Positions 37,380 through 49,173 of a stretch of 64,000 bases of DNA are shown here, piece by piece. Origin of the DNA: Dactylellina haptotyla (Eukaryota > Ascomycota > Orbiliomycetes > Orbiliales > Orbiliaceae); contig CM062387.1 in the NCBI GenBank assembly GCA_031310005.1, positions 1,736,001-1,800,000 of the forward strand, given 5' to 3'. The notes beneath the pieces were generated by a model. It made no database searches. It saw only the letters and a program-made list of their open reading frames with translations, and had not been told where the DNA came from. Within the stretch, counting starts at the first letter, position 1, and each line of letters opens with the position of its first letter. The position numbers were made by a program, and so were the translations under genes.

Positions 37380-38445
37380 AGCGAACATCTCAAAGAAAGT
37401 TGTTAGTGCGATTTCCTGTTATTAGATTCGATTTTCCTGCTCTTCATCTAGCCCCGAATGAATATCTGTTTGTCTCAATTTTCACAAGTATTGCCAGCAG
37501 CTCCGAAATATATGAATCCAGGGACCAAAATTTGTTATTACAAAGGCACAACTCAACAGTGTTTTATCCTTGTCATAGTGCGCCTTGGTTGCTCTCAAAC
37601 TCGTACCAGGAAATTGCGACATACCAGCCAGCCTTATTTTAGCCGTTTAGGAATCGACCGCGGCGTTCACAGGCTCGCTTAATCATTGCGGGACTCAGTC
37701 CTGCATGACACTCAATATTGATGTCGAAATACGAACCACATGTCGATGCTGAGGAACTTAACAGAGCCTCATATCTACTTTTCGCAGGGTATCGAGTCGG
37801 ATGTTGGAGGCTCCGAACTCGACAAACATCGATAAACCTTGATAACGGTCAAGCCATTTCAACTGTAAGTCAAGACTCCGGCAGAGGCTGGATTTGCGGC
37901 TAGTTAAGTATTGAGCTGCTCGATGGAGTAAGTGGGTCCCGAGCCAGGCTGGGAGGGAAAAAGCAATGTTCATCAAAAGTAACCACTGAGGGGAGCCAAA
38001 TCGATCCGCAAAATACGAAAGATCCCAAGGATACTAACGGAGGCCGCTGACATGTACCCGTTGGTTGATGCCTGTTTTGAGTGGTTATCAGCCGAAGACA
38101 GCTAGGTTCTTTGCTATAATACAACAGTACGATCGAAGGGCTGGGAACTAGTGTTTTTTGGCTGTCTTAAGTCTCCTTGCAGGTCTTCTTGGGAGATTTT
38201 CCGTGGACGGCAATTTGGAGCTCTATGCTGCGTGTTATAGGCGCAGCACCCAGTTAAGACAGCGGAATACGAAAGATATCGCGGTTCAAGAAACTCCATC
38301 TTAAGACCTTCAGTTATTCCTCCTTCTGGGTGCGAGAATGTCGAGATCTTCAGTCGCCAATATCGAAGCTATCACAGGTAGAACACCTCGTACGTAGCAA
38401 GTAGTAGGGTAAAGCTACTTGCCACTCAACACATCTGACGGCAAG
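37380..38445. other. intergenic, promoter of the ABC transporter
   Basis: No gene seen. Short frames only. Confidence 0.5.
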
Positions 38446-41400
38446 ATGGACCCACTTGATGAGAAGGTTGAGGTGCCAGTGGATGATAAGCTGGACTTGG
38501 AGAAAGGTCGGCTAGAAGTGCCTCGAGAGCGCGATTACGATTCTTCGATTTCGGATCTTGAAATTTCGAAACTTGCACCCTTGAAATCGACATTGACGGC
38601 GACATCTTTCCGAAAACTTGAACGCCAGCGCAGCCAGGAGCTTCAGCGAAAAGTTACAGAAGATGCGGAAGATTACGAGCGCGATCTTTCGTTTCGGCCA
38701 GTTGCGAGAGTGGACGTCAAAGTGCGCAACTTGAGTTTATCTGTGGCGCTGAAAAGCGGCTTCGCCGCTATGTTTTCGCGCGGGTCGGATCAGAACAAAG
38801 TTGTGAAGATTCTCGATGGAATCGATGCGGATATGCCCAGCGGGCAACTGACAGCCCTTATTGGAGCCAGTGGCTCTGGGAAGGTGAGTGATACTCGATT
38901 GGTGTTGCGGTGATGTATCCACTGGCTGTGTGACATTCTCGAACGGGTTCGACTAACACGGTTGGCTGTGTAACGATAGACGTCCATGCTCAACGTGATT
39001 TCGAATCGCATGACCGGCTCATCGATGACCAAATCGGGTTCCATCACATTCAACGACAAGCCCGGAAGCGGAAATATAACAACCGCATACGTTATACAGC
39101 AGGACATCTTGATACCTACGTTAACGGTCCGCGAGACACTCCACTACGCCGCACAACTGAGGCTGCCCTCCAGTATATCTCGACAGGAGAGAGATGATAT
39201 TGTGGAGAGCATTATATTGGAGCTCGGTCTCAAAGATTGTGCGAATACAAGAATCGGCGACAATGAACATAAGGGCTGTTCGGGTGGTGAGAGGCGGCGG
39301 ACGAGTATCGGCGTACAACTCCTTTCAAACCCGTCGGTGCTTTATCTTGACGAGCCAACAACGGGGTTGGATGCAGCGACGGCGCACCAACTCATGATTA
39401 CGCTGAAGAATCTCGCGAAGAAAGGAAGAACTATTATTACGACAAGTGAGTTGCCAGGATTCTAGCGAAGTCTAATTGAGTCATTGAACTGATAGTTACC
39501 TGAAAGTTCACCAACCTCGGTCCGAGATCTGGAATCTTTTCGACCGCGTCATCCTCCTCAGTCGTGGACAACCCGTATACTGCGGAACGCAAGCCAATGC
39601 CCTGCCCTACTTTTCATCCCTAGGATACGAGCTGCCCGAACACTTTAATCCTGCTGATTATCTAATCGACACATCGGCTATCGATTCTAGAACACCAGAA
39701 GCCGAGACAATGTCGTTACACAGGGTGAATGGGCTAGTTGCATCATGGAAGGACCTGTCGAAATCATACTTTACAGATGACGAAAAGTCAACGCAAAAGT
39801 CAAATGAGAATAATGGGGTGGAGGCTCGAGCCAAAAATTCTGCCTCCTTCATGCAAAAGCTGATGGTCCAGACCAGTCGATGCTGGGTGACAACATTACG
39901 CGATCCATACGGTATGGCGGGTAGCTTGTTCGAAGCTATTTCTCTCGCGATAGTAGCAGGTTGGATCTACTATCTACCGGATGGATCTCTACTGGGTATC
40001 CGTAGTAGAGTGGGATCGATATACTCAGCGGCCGCTTTACAAGGATATTTGGTGATGTTGTATGAGACGTGGCGGTTGTCAGTAGTGGATATCAACGTAT
40101 TTGATAGAGAAAAGGCAGAAGGTGTTGCGACAATTTCGACATTCCTGCTTGGAAGGAGACTGGCTAAATTTCTTTTGGAAGACCTGCCGGTACCGTTGCT
40201 TTTCAGCGCGATATATTACTTCATGTAAGAAATATAATTTCCCTCGTTAGAAGCCGACACTGACGTTTAAATCTACAGGGTTGGCCTGGAAAGAGACGCG
40301 GAACGTTTCTTCATTTTCTTCTCCGTTATTCTAATTGGCCAATTCGTTGCTGTGACTTTCGCCACCTTAGCGGTCGCTATATCACGAAACTTCGCAGAAG
40401 CCTCATTGATTGCAAATTTCAACTTTACCCTGCAAAGTTTGGCATGTGGCTACTTCTTGCAGGCTTCTCAGATGCCCGTCTATGTTCGGTGGACAAAATG
40501 GATTAGTTATGTGGTAAGTGACTGGACAAACTTAGGCGTCTCTGACCTCTATTTGCTGACTATTTTATTCTTGGTAGTACTACATGTTTGTTGCGATGAC
40601 CAATAATGAATTGAAGGATAATTTTTATAATTGTCCGACCGGTGGACGAGATGATCCTTCTTGTATCGAATATCATGGCAACTTTGTTCTCGACAGCTTC
40701 AATTTACCGAAAGATGGCTGGATATGGAAGTCGATACTCATAGCGTTGACTTTCGTATTCTTCTTCTATACCTTGGCGGGGATAACGCTCAACATTCTAA
40801 CCGTCGAAGTTAACGTTTCACGTAGAATAACATCAAGGGAAGATGTATCTACCGGAAAGGAAAGGATGGAGAGTGGTCCGTCGAAAGACATCACTAAGCT
40901 TGATGTTGTGTTGAACGACTATATGCTCGGGCTCCGAAAGAAGAGCTTTTATGGCAGAACCACCCTCGATATAGAGATTCTAAAGGGAGTCACGGCAAAA
41001 TTTGAAGCAGGCACGCTAAATGTCATTATGGGACCCAGTGGATCTGGAAAGTCTTCACTCCTAAACTCTATGGCTCAAAGACTGCATAACTCGCTCACAA
41101 CGAGATACCGACAATCCGGAGAGATGTTGTTCAACGGATCTAAGGTTTCGGACAACGTGGTAAAATCTTTATGCTCATATGTGACACAGGATGACGATGC
41201 CTTGCTGCCATCTTTGACGGTTCGCGAGACGTTACACTTCGCCGCCGGATTGAGATTGCCAAAATGGATGAGTAAGAAAGAGAAGAAGAGACGCGCCGAA
41301 GATATCTTGCTCAAGATGGGTCTGAAAGACTGTGCAGATACTGTTGTCGGAAGCGAATTCGTGAAAGGAATCAGCGGTGGAGAGAAGAGGAGAGTGTCGA

Positions 41401-42761
41401 TTGCCGTTCAGGTTTTAACTGAACCTAGGGTCCTTCTGTGAGTATCTGATCTGCTGAACTTTGACACCAACTTTGACTAATCTTAGTATAGACTTGACGA
41501 ACCCACTTCTGGTCTCGATGCCTTTACAGCTTCCAGTATCTTGGAAGTCCTTCAGGGTCTCGCAAACGAAGGAAGAACAGTTATTTGCACGATCCACCAA
41601 AGTCGCTCGGACTTATTCAATCACTTTGGTAACGTTCTCTTGTTAGCTCGCGGTGGAAATGTGGTGTACTCTGGACCTTCTATCGACATGCTGCATTACT
41701 TTCAATCTCTCGGTTTCACCTGCCCGACACATACAAACCCAGCAGACTTCGCATTAGATCTTGTCACCGTCAACCTTCAACATGAAAAACGAGAGAAAAG
41801 GGACCGCGAAAAGGTCAACTCTCTCATAGACTCATTTAAGCGAACATCGACTTTATACACTGATCATCGTACTATAACTTTACCCGCAGAACTTGGCCGT
41901 CTTCAGCGCGAACAGGCACCTCTTCTGGTATCCTTACCCGTCCTCGTTGAAAGATCACTCATCAATATATGGCGACAACCACACCTTGTGTTCGCACGGA
42001 TAATGCAAGTGGTCGGACTCGGTATAATCCTCGCGCTGTTCTTCGCTCCACTAAAAAACGACTTCACGTCCGTCCAAACTCGCCTCGGGTACATCAATGA
42101 AATATTACCTGTATATTTCGTCGGGCTACTTCAGAACGCAGCGCTGTACCCTTACGAACGTGATGTGTTTTACAGGGAATACGCGGATCGCGCGTACTCT
42201 CTTGAATCGTTCATTCTCAGCTACACGACAAACGAAATCCCATTCGAAATATTCTCCGGGCTTACATTCTCAGCGTTCGCTGTGATGGCGGTGGGACTGA
42301 ATCGGACGGTGAAGATGTACTTCGCCGTCTCGTATAATGTGTTCTGCATCGTCAACGCCGGCGAGTCGCTCGGTATAATCTTCAACACATTTTTTGATGC
42401 GTCGACGGGATTCGCTATTAATGTGTGCAGCACAATGTTATCATTGGGCATGTTCATGGCGGGTTTGATGTCGTATAATATCCCTACATTTTTATCTGCG
42501 ATGAACCATTTGAGTCCGCTCAAGTACTCTGTGGGGAACTTGCTACCGTACTCGTTGGAAGGTCAGCATTTTAGCTGTGAGGATTATCAAAAGCTACCGG
42601 GCGGCAGATGCCCTGTTGAAAATGGCGAGGATGTATTGAATATTTATGGGTATCACTATGATAGCAAGAAGAATCTTGTTTATTTGGCGGTGGTAACTGT
42701 GGCGTACAGAATTGTGGCGTATTTGGTTCTCAAGGCGAAGAAGATGAGTTGGGGCAGATAG
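38446..42761 (+). CDS. full-size ABCG (WHITE-type) ABC transporter
   Basis: Six exons: 38446-38883, 38980-39445, 39507-40224, 40279-40513, 40578-41437, 41492-42761 (1328 aa); all junctions keep frame. Order is NBD1-TMD1-NBD2-TMD2. NBD1: Walker A GASGSGKT (about 140-147), signature CSGGERRR (246-253), Walker B VLYLDEPT (about 266-273), H-loop IHQPRSE. NBD2: Walker A GPSGSGKS (about 772-779), signature ISGGEKRR (884-891), Walker B LLLDEPTSG and IHQSRSD. Both sites look canonical, unlike classic PDR pumps, whose first Walker A and signature are degenerate. TMD1 starts near residue 460 and TMD2 near residue 1070. It exports lipids, sterols or toxic compounds at the plasma membrane; the substrate is not predictable. 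The ATG is the first in frame. Confidence 0.93.
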
Positions 42762-43112
42762 CCGTTCCGAATTTGCGAACCTTGGTCTGGACGTTGTATA
42801 TTTTAAATAAGGGTTGTTTCTCAAGAATGAGATGTCTGATTAGTGTACTGTACTGTATATATCGTTTTGTTATAATGTATCTTTATGAAAAGCAAGATTT
42901 CAAACTATTGATTTCATAGATTCGTTTGCACGATAAGTGAGTACTTTAAAAATGTGGTGAGTCTTCCGAACTTGGCCTCCTTGCGATATGCGCCTGTGTA
43001 TCATAACATTGAAAAAAACATCGAAAACATCTAAAAGAACAATAGATTCGCCCAAAAGGCAGAAATTTAATATTGAAATTGATCCAAGACGAAAGAATAA
43101 TTTTTAGTTTTG
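42762..43112. other. intergenic between convergent 3' ends
   Basis: AT-rich 3' flanks of the ABC transporter and the minus-strand helical-repeat gene; nothing else seen. Confidence 0.45.
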
Positions 43113-44159
43113 CTACAAGTACCAAAAGAAATAGAAGATATAAGCTACAACAAACAAAATCATCATATACCATATCAGCACCAACAATTTATTGCCACGC
43201 ACATGTCGATTCCTCGCTCCGACAGCTGCGCCTAGGGTTGTTTTACGAAAAGACGGACTCATTTTCACTGCATAGGTAGTGGGATCCCTGGTCCATGGAT
43301 TCCCGCCTGAGTATAACCCCATTGTTTCGCGATCGCTCTGTGGGGCGCTGTTGACAGTATAGTCAACATTCACAAATTTCAGCAGTAGCGGTGGTGGCAG
43401 AACGGCGGATGCGCGGTTGTATTTCTTTGGGTCTAGGAATGATTTGTAAAAAGCCGCTTCTAGAACATCTCCCTTCTGATAGAGGACGGTGGCGAGGATA
43501 GCATAACTGTCTAAAACTGATGGGTCCCATTTAAACGACGTAGATCGGCGGAAGAGCCTAAATCTTCTGTTAATTTGTCGGGCTTTTACATTATCCTGGG
43601 CAATTTCTAGTGCTCCTCGAATTGTATTTTCAGCCTTATCAACCAACTGACGTTGTAGATATGCGATAGCAAGCATGTGGTGCGCGTTTATCTGTTGTTG
43701 TAACGGCATGTTTGTAACTTGTGCCTTTTCGAGCATCTCGATCATGGATTCCCAGCGCATGGCGTTATAGTACAACCCGGCCAGCCGGCGATAATATGGA
43801 AGGTGTTTGGTAGACATATCCGTATTAGGGACCTCGGTTATGGTCATGAATCGTTTGAGGATTGTTATGGCCAGGGCCCAATCGCCGCGGTTCTCCGTGG
43901 TGGTCAAGGTGCTCATGTACCAGTTGAGCCGCTCTACGTCTACACGGTGGCTTTTAGCACCAATATTCACACTTTAGAGGTTGCTTATCTCCTATCTTAT
44001 TTGCGTACCTTGCTCCTGTGGCATAGACGAAGGGCCAGGTTGAAGGGTATTGTATGGAGGAGGCTCAGAATCAGGAGTGCTGATGGTCCCGTAACTGGGA
44101 AGCCACCTACCGTCCGAATTACTCAGAGGTGAGGTCTGGGTCGGAGTGTTGCTGGCCAT
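43113..44159 (-). CDS. helical-repeat tail-anchored protein, family member 4
   Basis: Two exons on the minus strand: 44159-44009 and 43939-43113 (325 aa). Exon 1 gives a disordered Ser/Thr/Pro N-terminus (MASNTPTQTS, PPPYNTLQPG). Exon 2 carries helical repeats (RLNWYMSTLTTTENRGDWAL; YRRLAGLYYNAMRWESMIEM) and the block MPLQQQINAHHMLAIAYLQ, then GDVLEAAFYKSFL (207-219), KYNRASAVLPPPLL and a linker. The last 26 residues are one hydrophobic helix (LLVLIWYMMILFVVAYIFY), a textbook tail anchor with almost nothing after it. Strongly similar along its length to the divergent gene at 44598: QQINA-x2-M-x-AIAYL is shared. No enzymatic motif; function unknown. Confidence 0.83.
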
Positions 44160-44597
44160 CTCGAGCCTGAGCGACGTAAAGCTGCCTAACTCCTTGAACA
44201 GACTTGGGAAGACTAGGAACGCTAATCCACTCCTATCTTCGAGGCGAACGTGGAAAGTTATCTGAGAATATCTCGCTGTTGCGGGGTTCGCTCGGGGCTT
44301 CAGGCTACGGGTATTCTACTGTCTCGCCGTCTGGTGGTACGTAACTTTCGACCAGCCTTGCGACAATGAGCCGCGCCGCACGAAGCGAGGTGTTGTGCCC
44401 GCGACGGTTCTCGCGACGGCGGCGCAGATGGAGCCTCGCCGCCTCGCCATTCGTTACTTGCCTCAATTCTAAAAATTCAGCAGCATTATATTTATATACA
44501 TGTTCGGGAGCGGCTTCAAGATGGACCTATGACTTGATTTGATTTCTCTTCGGACCTTTGTTAACTTTAAATGTAATTTACCTCTGCCTTTTTCAGG
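44160..44597. promoter_or_regulatory. shared divergent promoter of paralogous helical-repeat genes 4 and 5
   Basis: 438 bases between the two divergent ATGs. GC-rich on the left (clusters of CGCCG/CGCGAC near 44320-44450), AT-rich with TTATATTTATATAC (about 44487-44501) on the right. One region probably drives both paralogues. Confidence 0.5.
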
Positions 44598-45644
44598 ATG
44601 GCCCACCGAGAAATTCTTACTCCTAGCAGCACTGGCTCTTTCAGGCGCAGTGCTGATAGCAAATCACCACAATTTAATTCACCCAGGTACGCTCGTCTCT
44701 ACGACTCGGACGAAGATACCGTTTTTCTCGGTCGTGGTGGTGGGTACACTCAAAATATCGTTCTTGCTCCCCGATATCGATCTCGAGACTTCTCAACTTC
44801 ACTCTCGTCAGCCCATCAAACTCCAGGATTCGAACACGGCCAAAACTTTGATTGGTATGTAAGCGCTCATGATCTAGCCTTGGCCGAAGAACAATGCGAC
44901 TGGGATAGGGCTATAGAAATACTTGTTCGAATCATAAATTCTGCAGAGTATCTTCCCGCCAGCCAAGCCCTAGCGCAAAGCTTTCTCGAGTATGATAGAC
45001 GACTAGCTGCTCTATACTACAACGGAGGATATTGGGGGAAAGTGGTTACAACGTTCGAAAGGGCGGAAGTTGATGAAATGCCCTTCGAGCAGCAGATAAA
45101 CGCTTATAATATGTGGGCAATAGCATATTTGAAACTGGGGTATTTCGCTGAAGCCGCAAATATCTCCCGCGATGCGCTGAGGCTCGCCCAGGAGCAACCA
45201 ACATGCGAGGATTCTGACGAGACGCCGGAGAATTCAACGGAGCTCCTAGACAGCTTTATCGTCTACGCTACGGCACGTTATCTCAAGGGAGATATCAAGA
45301 GGGCCTCGGATTATAAGAGGGCTGTCCGCCCTAGCAGGTATACGTATGCGCGTGGATCAGTCGTTTTACCATCGACTTTATTTCGGAGTTTTATTCGTAT
45401 CAATGGTAACGGAAGAAATACTTTACCATTCGGAGACGGCGATATCAATAGTATCAGCAAAGTGCCTTTTTACCTCTGGAGCTTCTTGTACTGCCCACTA
45501 AAGCCGAGGAACCCGGGAACCTACGAAATTGAATTGAAAAGAGGCGATAGGAGCAAGATTGCCCCGAGAAGTGTTATTGTAAATTATTTTGGGATAGCAG
45601 CATTTCTTCTACTAGCAATACTATTCATAAGGCTACTGGTATAG
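44598..45644 (+). CDS. helical-repeat tail-anchored protein, family member 5
   Basis: Single exon, 348 aa. A long disordered N-terminus (1-82) is followed by helical repeats (FDWYVSAHDLALAEEQCDWD; EYDRRLAALYYNGGYWGKVV), MPFEQQINAYNMWAIAYLK, the signature GDIKRASDYKRAV (231-243), RGSVVLPSTLF and a C-terminal helix (NYFGIAAFLLLAILFIRLLV, about 328-348) as tail anchor. It aligns with member 4 almost throughout, including A-x-(S/G)-VLP after the signature, and is transcribed divergently from it. The ATG follows TTTCAGG directly, so an intron in the leader is possible. Function unknown. Confidence 0.83.
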   Translation: MAHREILTPSSTGSFRRSADSKSPQFNSPRYARLYDSDEDTVFLGRGGGYTQNIVLAPRYRSRDFSTSLSSAHQTPGFEHGQNFDWYVSAHDLALAEEQCDWDRAIEILVRIINSAEYLPASQALAQSFLEYDRRLAALYYNGGYWGKVVTTFERAEVDEMPFEQQINAYNMWAIAYLKLGYFAEAANISRDALRLAQEQPTCEDSDETPENSTELLDSFIVYATARYLKGDIKRASDYKRAVRPSRYTYARGSVVLPSTLFRSFIRINGNGRNTLPFGDGDINSISKVPFYLWSFLYCPLKPRNPGTYEIELKRGDRSKIAPRSVIVNYFGIAAFLLLAILFIRLLV

Positions 45645-45683
45645 AGGTAGCACTTAAAAATTCGGCTTGTCTCGCAAGGCCAG

Positions 45684-45977
45684 ATGCCGTACTGGTCCCA
45701 CAAAGTAAATCGGCTATTAGCTAAGATATTTTCTTTCGTGAAACTAAGTTTCGCTCAAGGTAAGAGGTATTTTTCATATCCTGCACCCCGAGAATATGAT
45801 CGAAATCTTTCTCTCGCGTTATTAATGCTTGGCCGATGGGACGAGGAAACTTGCATAGTTATGCATGAGGCTATCTGTTCACAGCTTCTTTGTTCTAACC
45901 CTATCAGCCTCGTACATGGAGTCGTAATATCGTGTCACACCTTCCGTGGACCTAAAGATATCATCTATTCATTTTAG
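45684..45977 (+). pseudogene. possible truncated further copy of the helical-repeat family
   Basis: A 97-codon frame starting 39 bases after gene 5. Its middle, EYDRNLSLALLMLGRWDEE, resembles EYDRRLAALYYNGGYWGKV of gene 5 and YYRRLAGLYYNAMRWESM of gene 4 (Y-x-R-x-L-x2-L with a Trp at the right distance). No signature motif or anchor follows. It may be a fragment of a partial duplication or chance similarity. Confidence 0.3.
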
Positions 45978-46265
45978 ATTTACAATACCGGCTCCATGAC
46001 TATGTATTTTACTATTTAGAATCCTATTCTACTTATCTCATAAAATCTCATACATTATGGAAACATGGTAGTTAACTAGGGAACTGACTAGCCGAAGACC
46101 TAGATACTTCGGAGTCTCGAATCAATATAGAACGGTAAATGCTAGTGTACAGGACCGATGCTGGGATTATAGGACGTACATATTTAGATTATATATGGTG
46201 GTGAGTGCTCCAATTTATTGGAGCTCTATGTTGGGTTGGCGTTGAGAATGGGCTCCATCAACGTC

Positions 46266-48505
46266 TTAATAAGCTAGATAAAAGATCAGCGGGGAACCAA
46301 GGTAAGTTGGAGCCAAAAAGCATACATATTGCTCTAATCGCTCGTGATTGCAGCGTAGTTCTTTATACTTGTCGTCTAATTGTTCTTTATTGAAGAACCC
46401 AACTTTACCTTCAATGTAATCGTAAAATTCAGATCGGTATTCCTACCTGTAGTGCAATATAATACTTCCTCCAGATCTTCGTCATCTCGTAGGCCATTTA
46501 AAAATCGTTCTGCTTCTTCCTCTGCCCCGATCTGACTTATTTGAAACAATACCGCTTTGAATATGTTAGTGAGAAGTGGACAATAGCGGAAGCGTAACAT
46601 TACCTCGGGGATCATGGTCATATTCGTGAAGTATCTCTCCACACTCCAGAATAGCATACTTTAAGGAGTCAAGTTTCTCTGCGTTCTTTTCACCGCGAGC
46701 ACTCTCCGGATATCCATCAGTAATGATAGAGACAAGCAACGGCCGGGTTAGTCCAACATAACTTTCAAGTCGCTCGTAAACAAGCGGCTCAAGGACTTTG
46801 CTCTTTAGGTTTGTCCCTATTGGTGTCCAACCGGACAGGTTCAAGTCTTTTATGATCCGGTCAAGTGTATTTAAATCAGGTTTGCTATAATTCTCCTGAG
46901 TAGCCGAATTTATGAAGCGTAGTTCTATACCTTCTTCCTCAGGGAGTAACCTCGTAACTATGCTAGCTATCCGTCCCACTAGATTTCTAAGATCATCGCG
47001 ACGGCTACCCTTGCGCATTGAGCCGCTATCATCTTTCTCCGAGTTAATAATCAAGTATTTGAAGGGTATAAGGATTAGTGCACTCACCCAAATACAAGAC
47101 GACTTGATACAGAGATAGAGTAGTTAATTGTTTTATAGATTCTGAATTAAGCGCATTGCTTGGGTCTTGTTCTAGTAAAAGTGCATTTTTCAGAACAGTT
47201 TCTAAGAAATCATCGCCTGGTGGAAAGAATCTGTCGAGACTCGTTTCTGTTATATAGTCTTTCATATATTTCTTGAATTCTTTAACGCGCTGCCTAGCAT
47301 CTAACTCCTAACGGGACTTAGTAAGTCTGCTTTCTCGCATACGATACTCAGTGGAGGCGTACTTTAGGGGGTATATCCCTCAATTCGCCGCCCGTGCTGA
47401 ACTGCTGAGAGTTACCGTCGGGTGTATTCGCATCACCAGCTGGGTACTTGGCAGTATTATTGGTGGTGAGCGCGGAAATATTAGCGAAGGTTGGTTGGGT
47501 AGCTTCATCGACGGCGACCCGACCAGCAGCGGCCGCTCTAGCGGCATTCTGCGTGTTACTGTTCGTGATGGGCTGGCTAGTAATACTCGCGAAGATTTTA
47601 GATGCATTGGTCTCCTTCCCTATATTTGGCTCGCCAGACAGGGTGATATTAGGCATTGGGGGCTTCGCGGTATTATCGGTAGGTTTGGTTGTATTGATAA
47701 TAATAGGCTGACGAGCATTGGCTTCGGCGGGTTCCATAGTATCACCAATACTTGGCTGTGCAGAATGATCAGTAGCGGGTGTTGGGGCGGTGGGAGTAGT
47801 AGGCGTGGTAGGTAGGAAAGGAGGAGTTTTAGGGTGACCTTTTGGGTTTGGAATCTCGGAATCAGTGCCCTCTTGCGCGGCGAAGCCTGCAAGGGCCAGA
47901 GTAATGGCAGCGGTACTTGCGTATTGGCGGTTCGTGAGTACTTTGGCGTACGTAGCCCATCCGACGACGAATAAGACCAGACCCGTGACCATATAAACGG
48001 CAGTGCTACGATCGAGACGCCATGAGTCGACAAATAGAGCGCTTTGAATCTCGGGGCTTTTCCTTTTTGCGAACATCTCGGCTGATATACCAGAGTTATT
48101 CTTGGCTTTTGGCGATGCGCCTGCCTTTACCAACATCCTGACTACGGCCGGGCCATGGTTCCACTTCACCGCCCAGAACAATGGTGTGGTGTTATTATCA
48201 TCTGCTGATGGTATACTTGGATCTGCTCCCGCTTCAAGCAGAATCTGGATGATGAGACCGATTTCATTCTCTGGGTCAGTTTTTGATAGGGCTATCCAAA
48301 GGGGGGTTCTAGTTCCCGAAGGTTTGTTGACATCTGCTTTATGATGAAGCAGTAGCCTGATGGTGGGTATATGACCCTTCAATACAGCGGCGCCAAGTGG
48401 TGTGAGTAGACGCTCAGGGTGGACTTCATCGATAATCTGTCCGACATCCAGAAGGTCCTCTTCAACAAGAGTTCCTTCCCAAGCTAGATCGTGTAAAGTC
48501 GGCAT
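46266..48505 (-). CDS. ankyrin-repeat, membrane-anchored von Willebrand factor A domain protein
   Basis: Five exons on the minus strand: 48505-47363, 47307-47088, 47032-46604, 46554-46447, 46408-46266 (680 aa). The key join is 47363/47307: a 55-base phase-0 intron (GTACGC...CGTTAG) links IPPK to ELDARQRVKEFKKYMK and removes an apparent stop at 47348. Ankyrin repeats lie at about 34-140 (TPLGAAVLKGHIPTIRLLLH; TPLFWAVKWNHGPAVVRMLV). One or two hydrophobic segments follow (about 171-190 and 200-215), then a Thr/Pro/Asn-rich linker (about 220-375). The vWA region begins FFPPGDDFL and has a full MIDAS: D455-x-S457-x-S459 (DDSGSM), Thr528 (PIGTN), Asp560 (TDGYPE). It probably binds a partner in a metal-dependent way. 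From memory, the FFPPGD and ALYQ-type lead-in before the vWA is common in fungal proteins. The last exon is the least certain. Confidence 0.75.
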
Positions 48506-49173
48506 TGTCTTATCACATTTTATTTTCGACGATACTCTCTACTTACGTTTGTTGCATTCTCTATAGGGAATGTGTTGACGCAGGTCGTGGTTGCCCTTGA
48601 ATGCATTCGGAAGTCTCGCATCTCGAATTATATAATTATACGCAATACAATTATATAACAACTGGGATCATGAAGGAGCCGAAAACGGAATAATCTGAAT
48701 CGATACCCAGTTCACCGCTGTAATCTGTGGCTCTAGAGATAAAACACGTCACTTGCTGTTACACCACATCGTACCTTTTATTTTTCCGGGTTCCGGCCAA
48801 TCGCAAACCTTCAATGCAGAAATAGCAAATATCTTGCAACAACCACTTTACCCAAAACGCTGGGAGATAGTATATATGTACAGTGAAATTACAGGTGAGT
48901 ATCAGTGGATCTACCAGTCAGCTGTCTGAACAGCTCATCTTGCAGCATGTTTGGCAACAAGGTAGGTCTTTAAATGTCCGCATCAAGGAACACTAGCTAG
49001 AAAATACTCAGAATTATAGCTTTAAGAGGGGGACATTTCGTCTGATCATCGGTGCGGGGCTTTATGCATCCAACTTATTTTTGCGCCCCCACCAGTTTTT
49101 TCTAGTTGCCATTATATCAAGAAGCTACCACACATATCGCCTCCCTTCCTAAGCACGTTTTCTCTTTTTACAA
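48506..49173. promoter_or_regulatory. divergent intergenic region
   Basis: Promoters of the ankyrin-vWA gene (left) and the polytopic membrane protein (right) must lie here. No gene seen. A TATATAATT-rich patch lies around 48628-48660 and ATAGTATATATG at about 48868-48880. Confidence 0.45.

Noticed and set aside
47088-47265. Separate vWA gene starting at the ATG at 47265
   Set aside because: The frame upstream of that ATG is natural protein and is joined to the ankyrin exon by a good intron.
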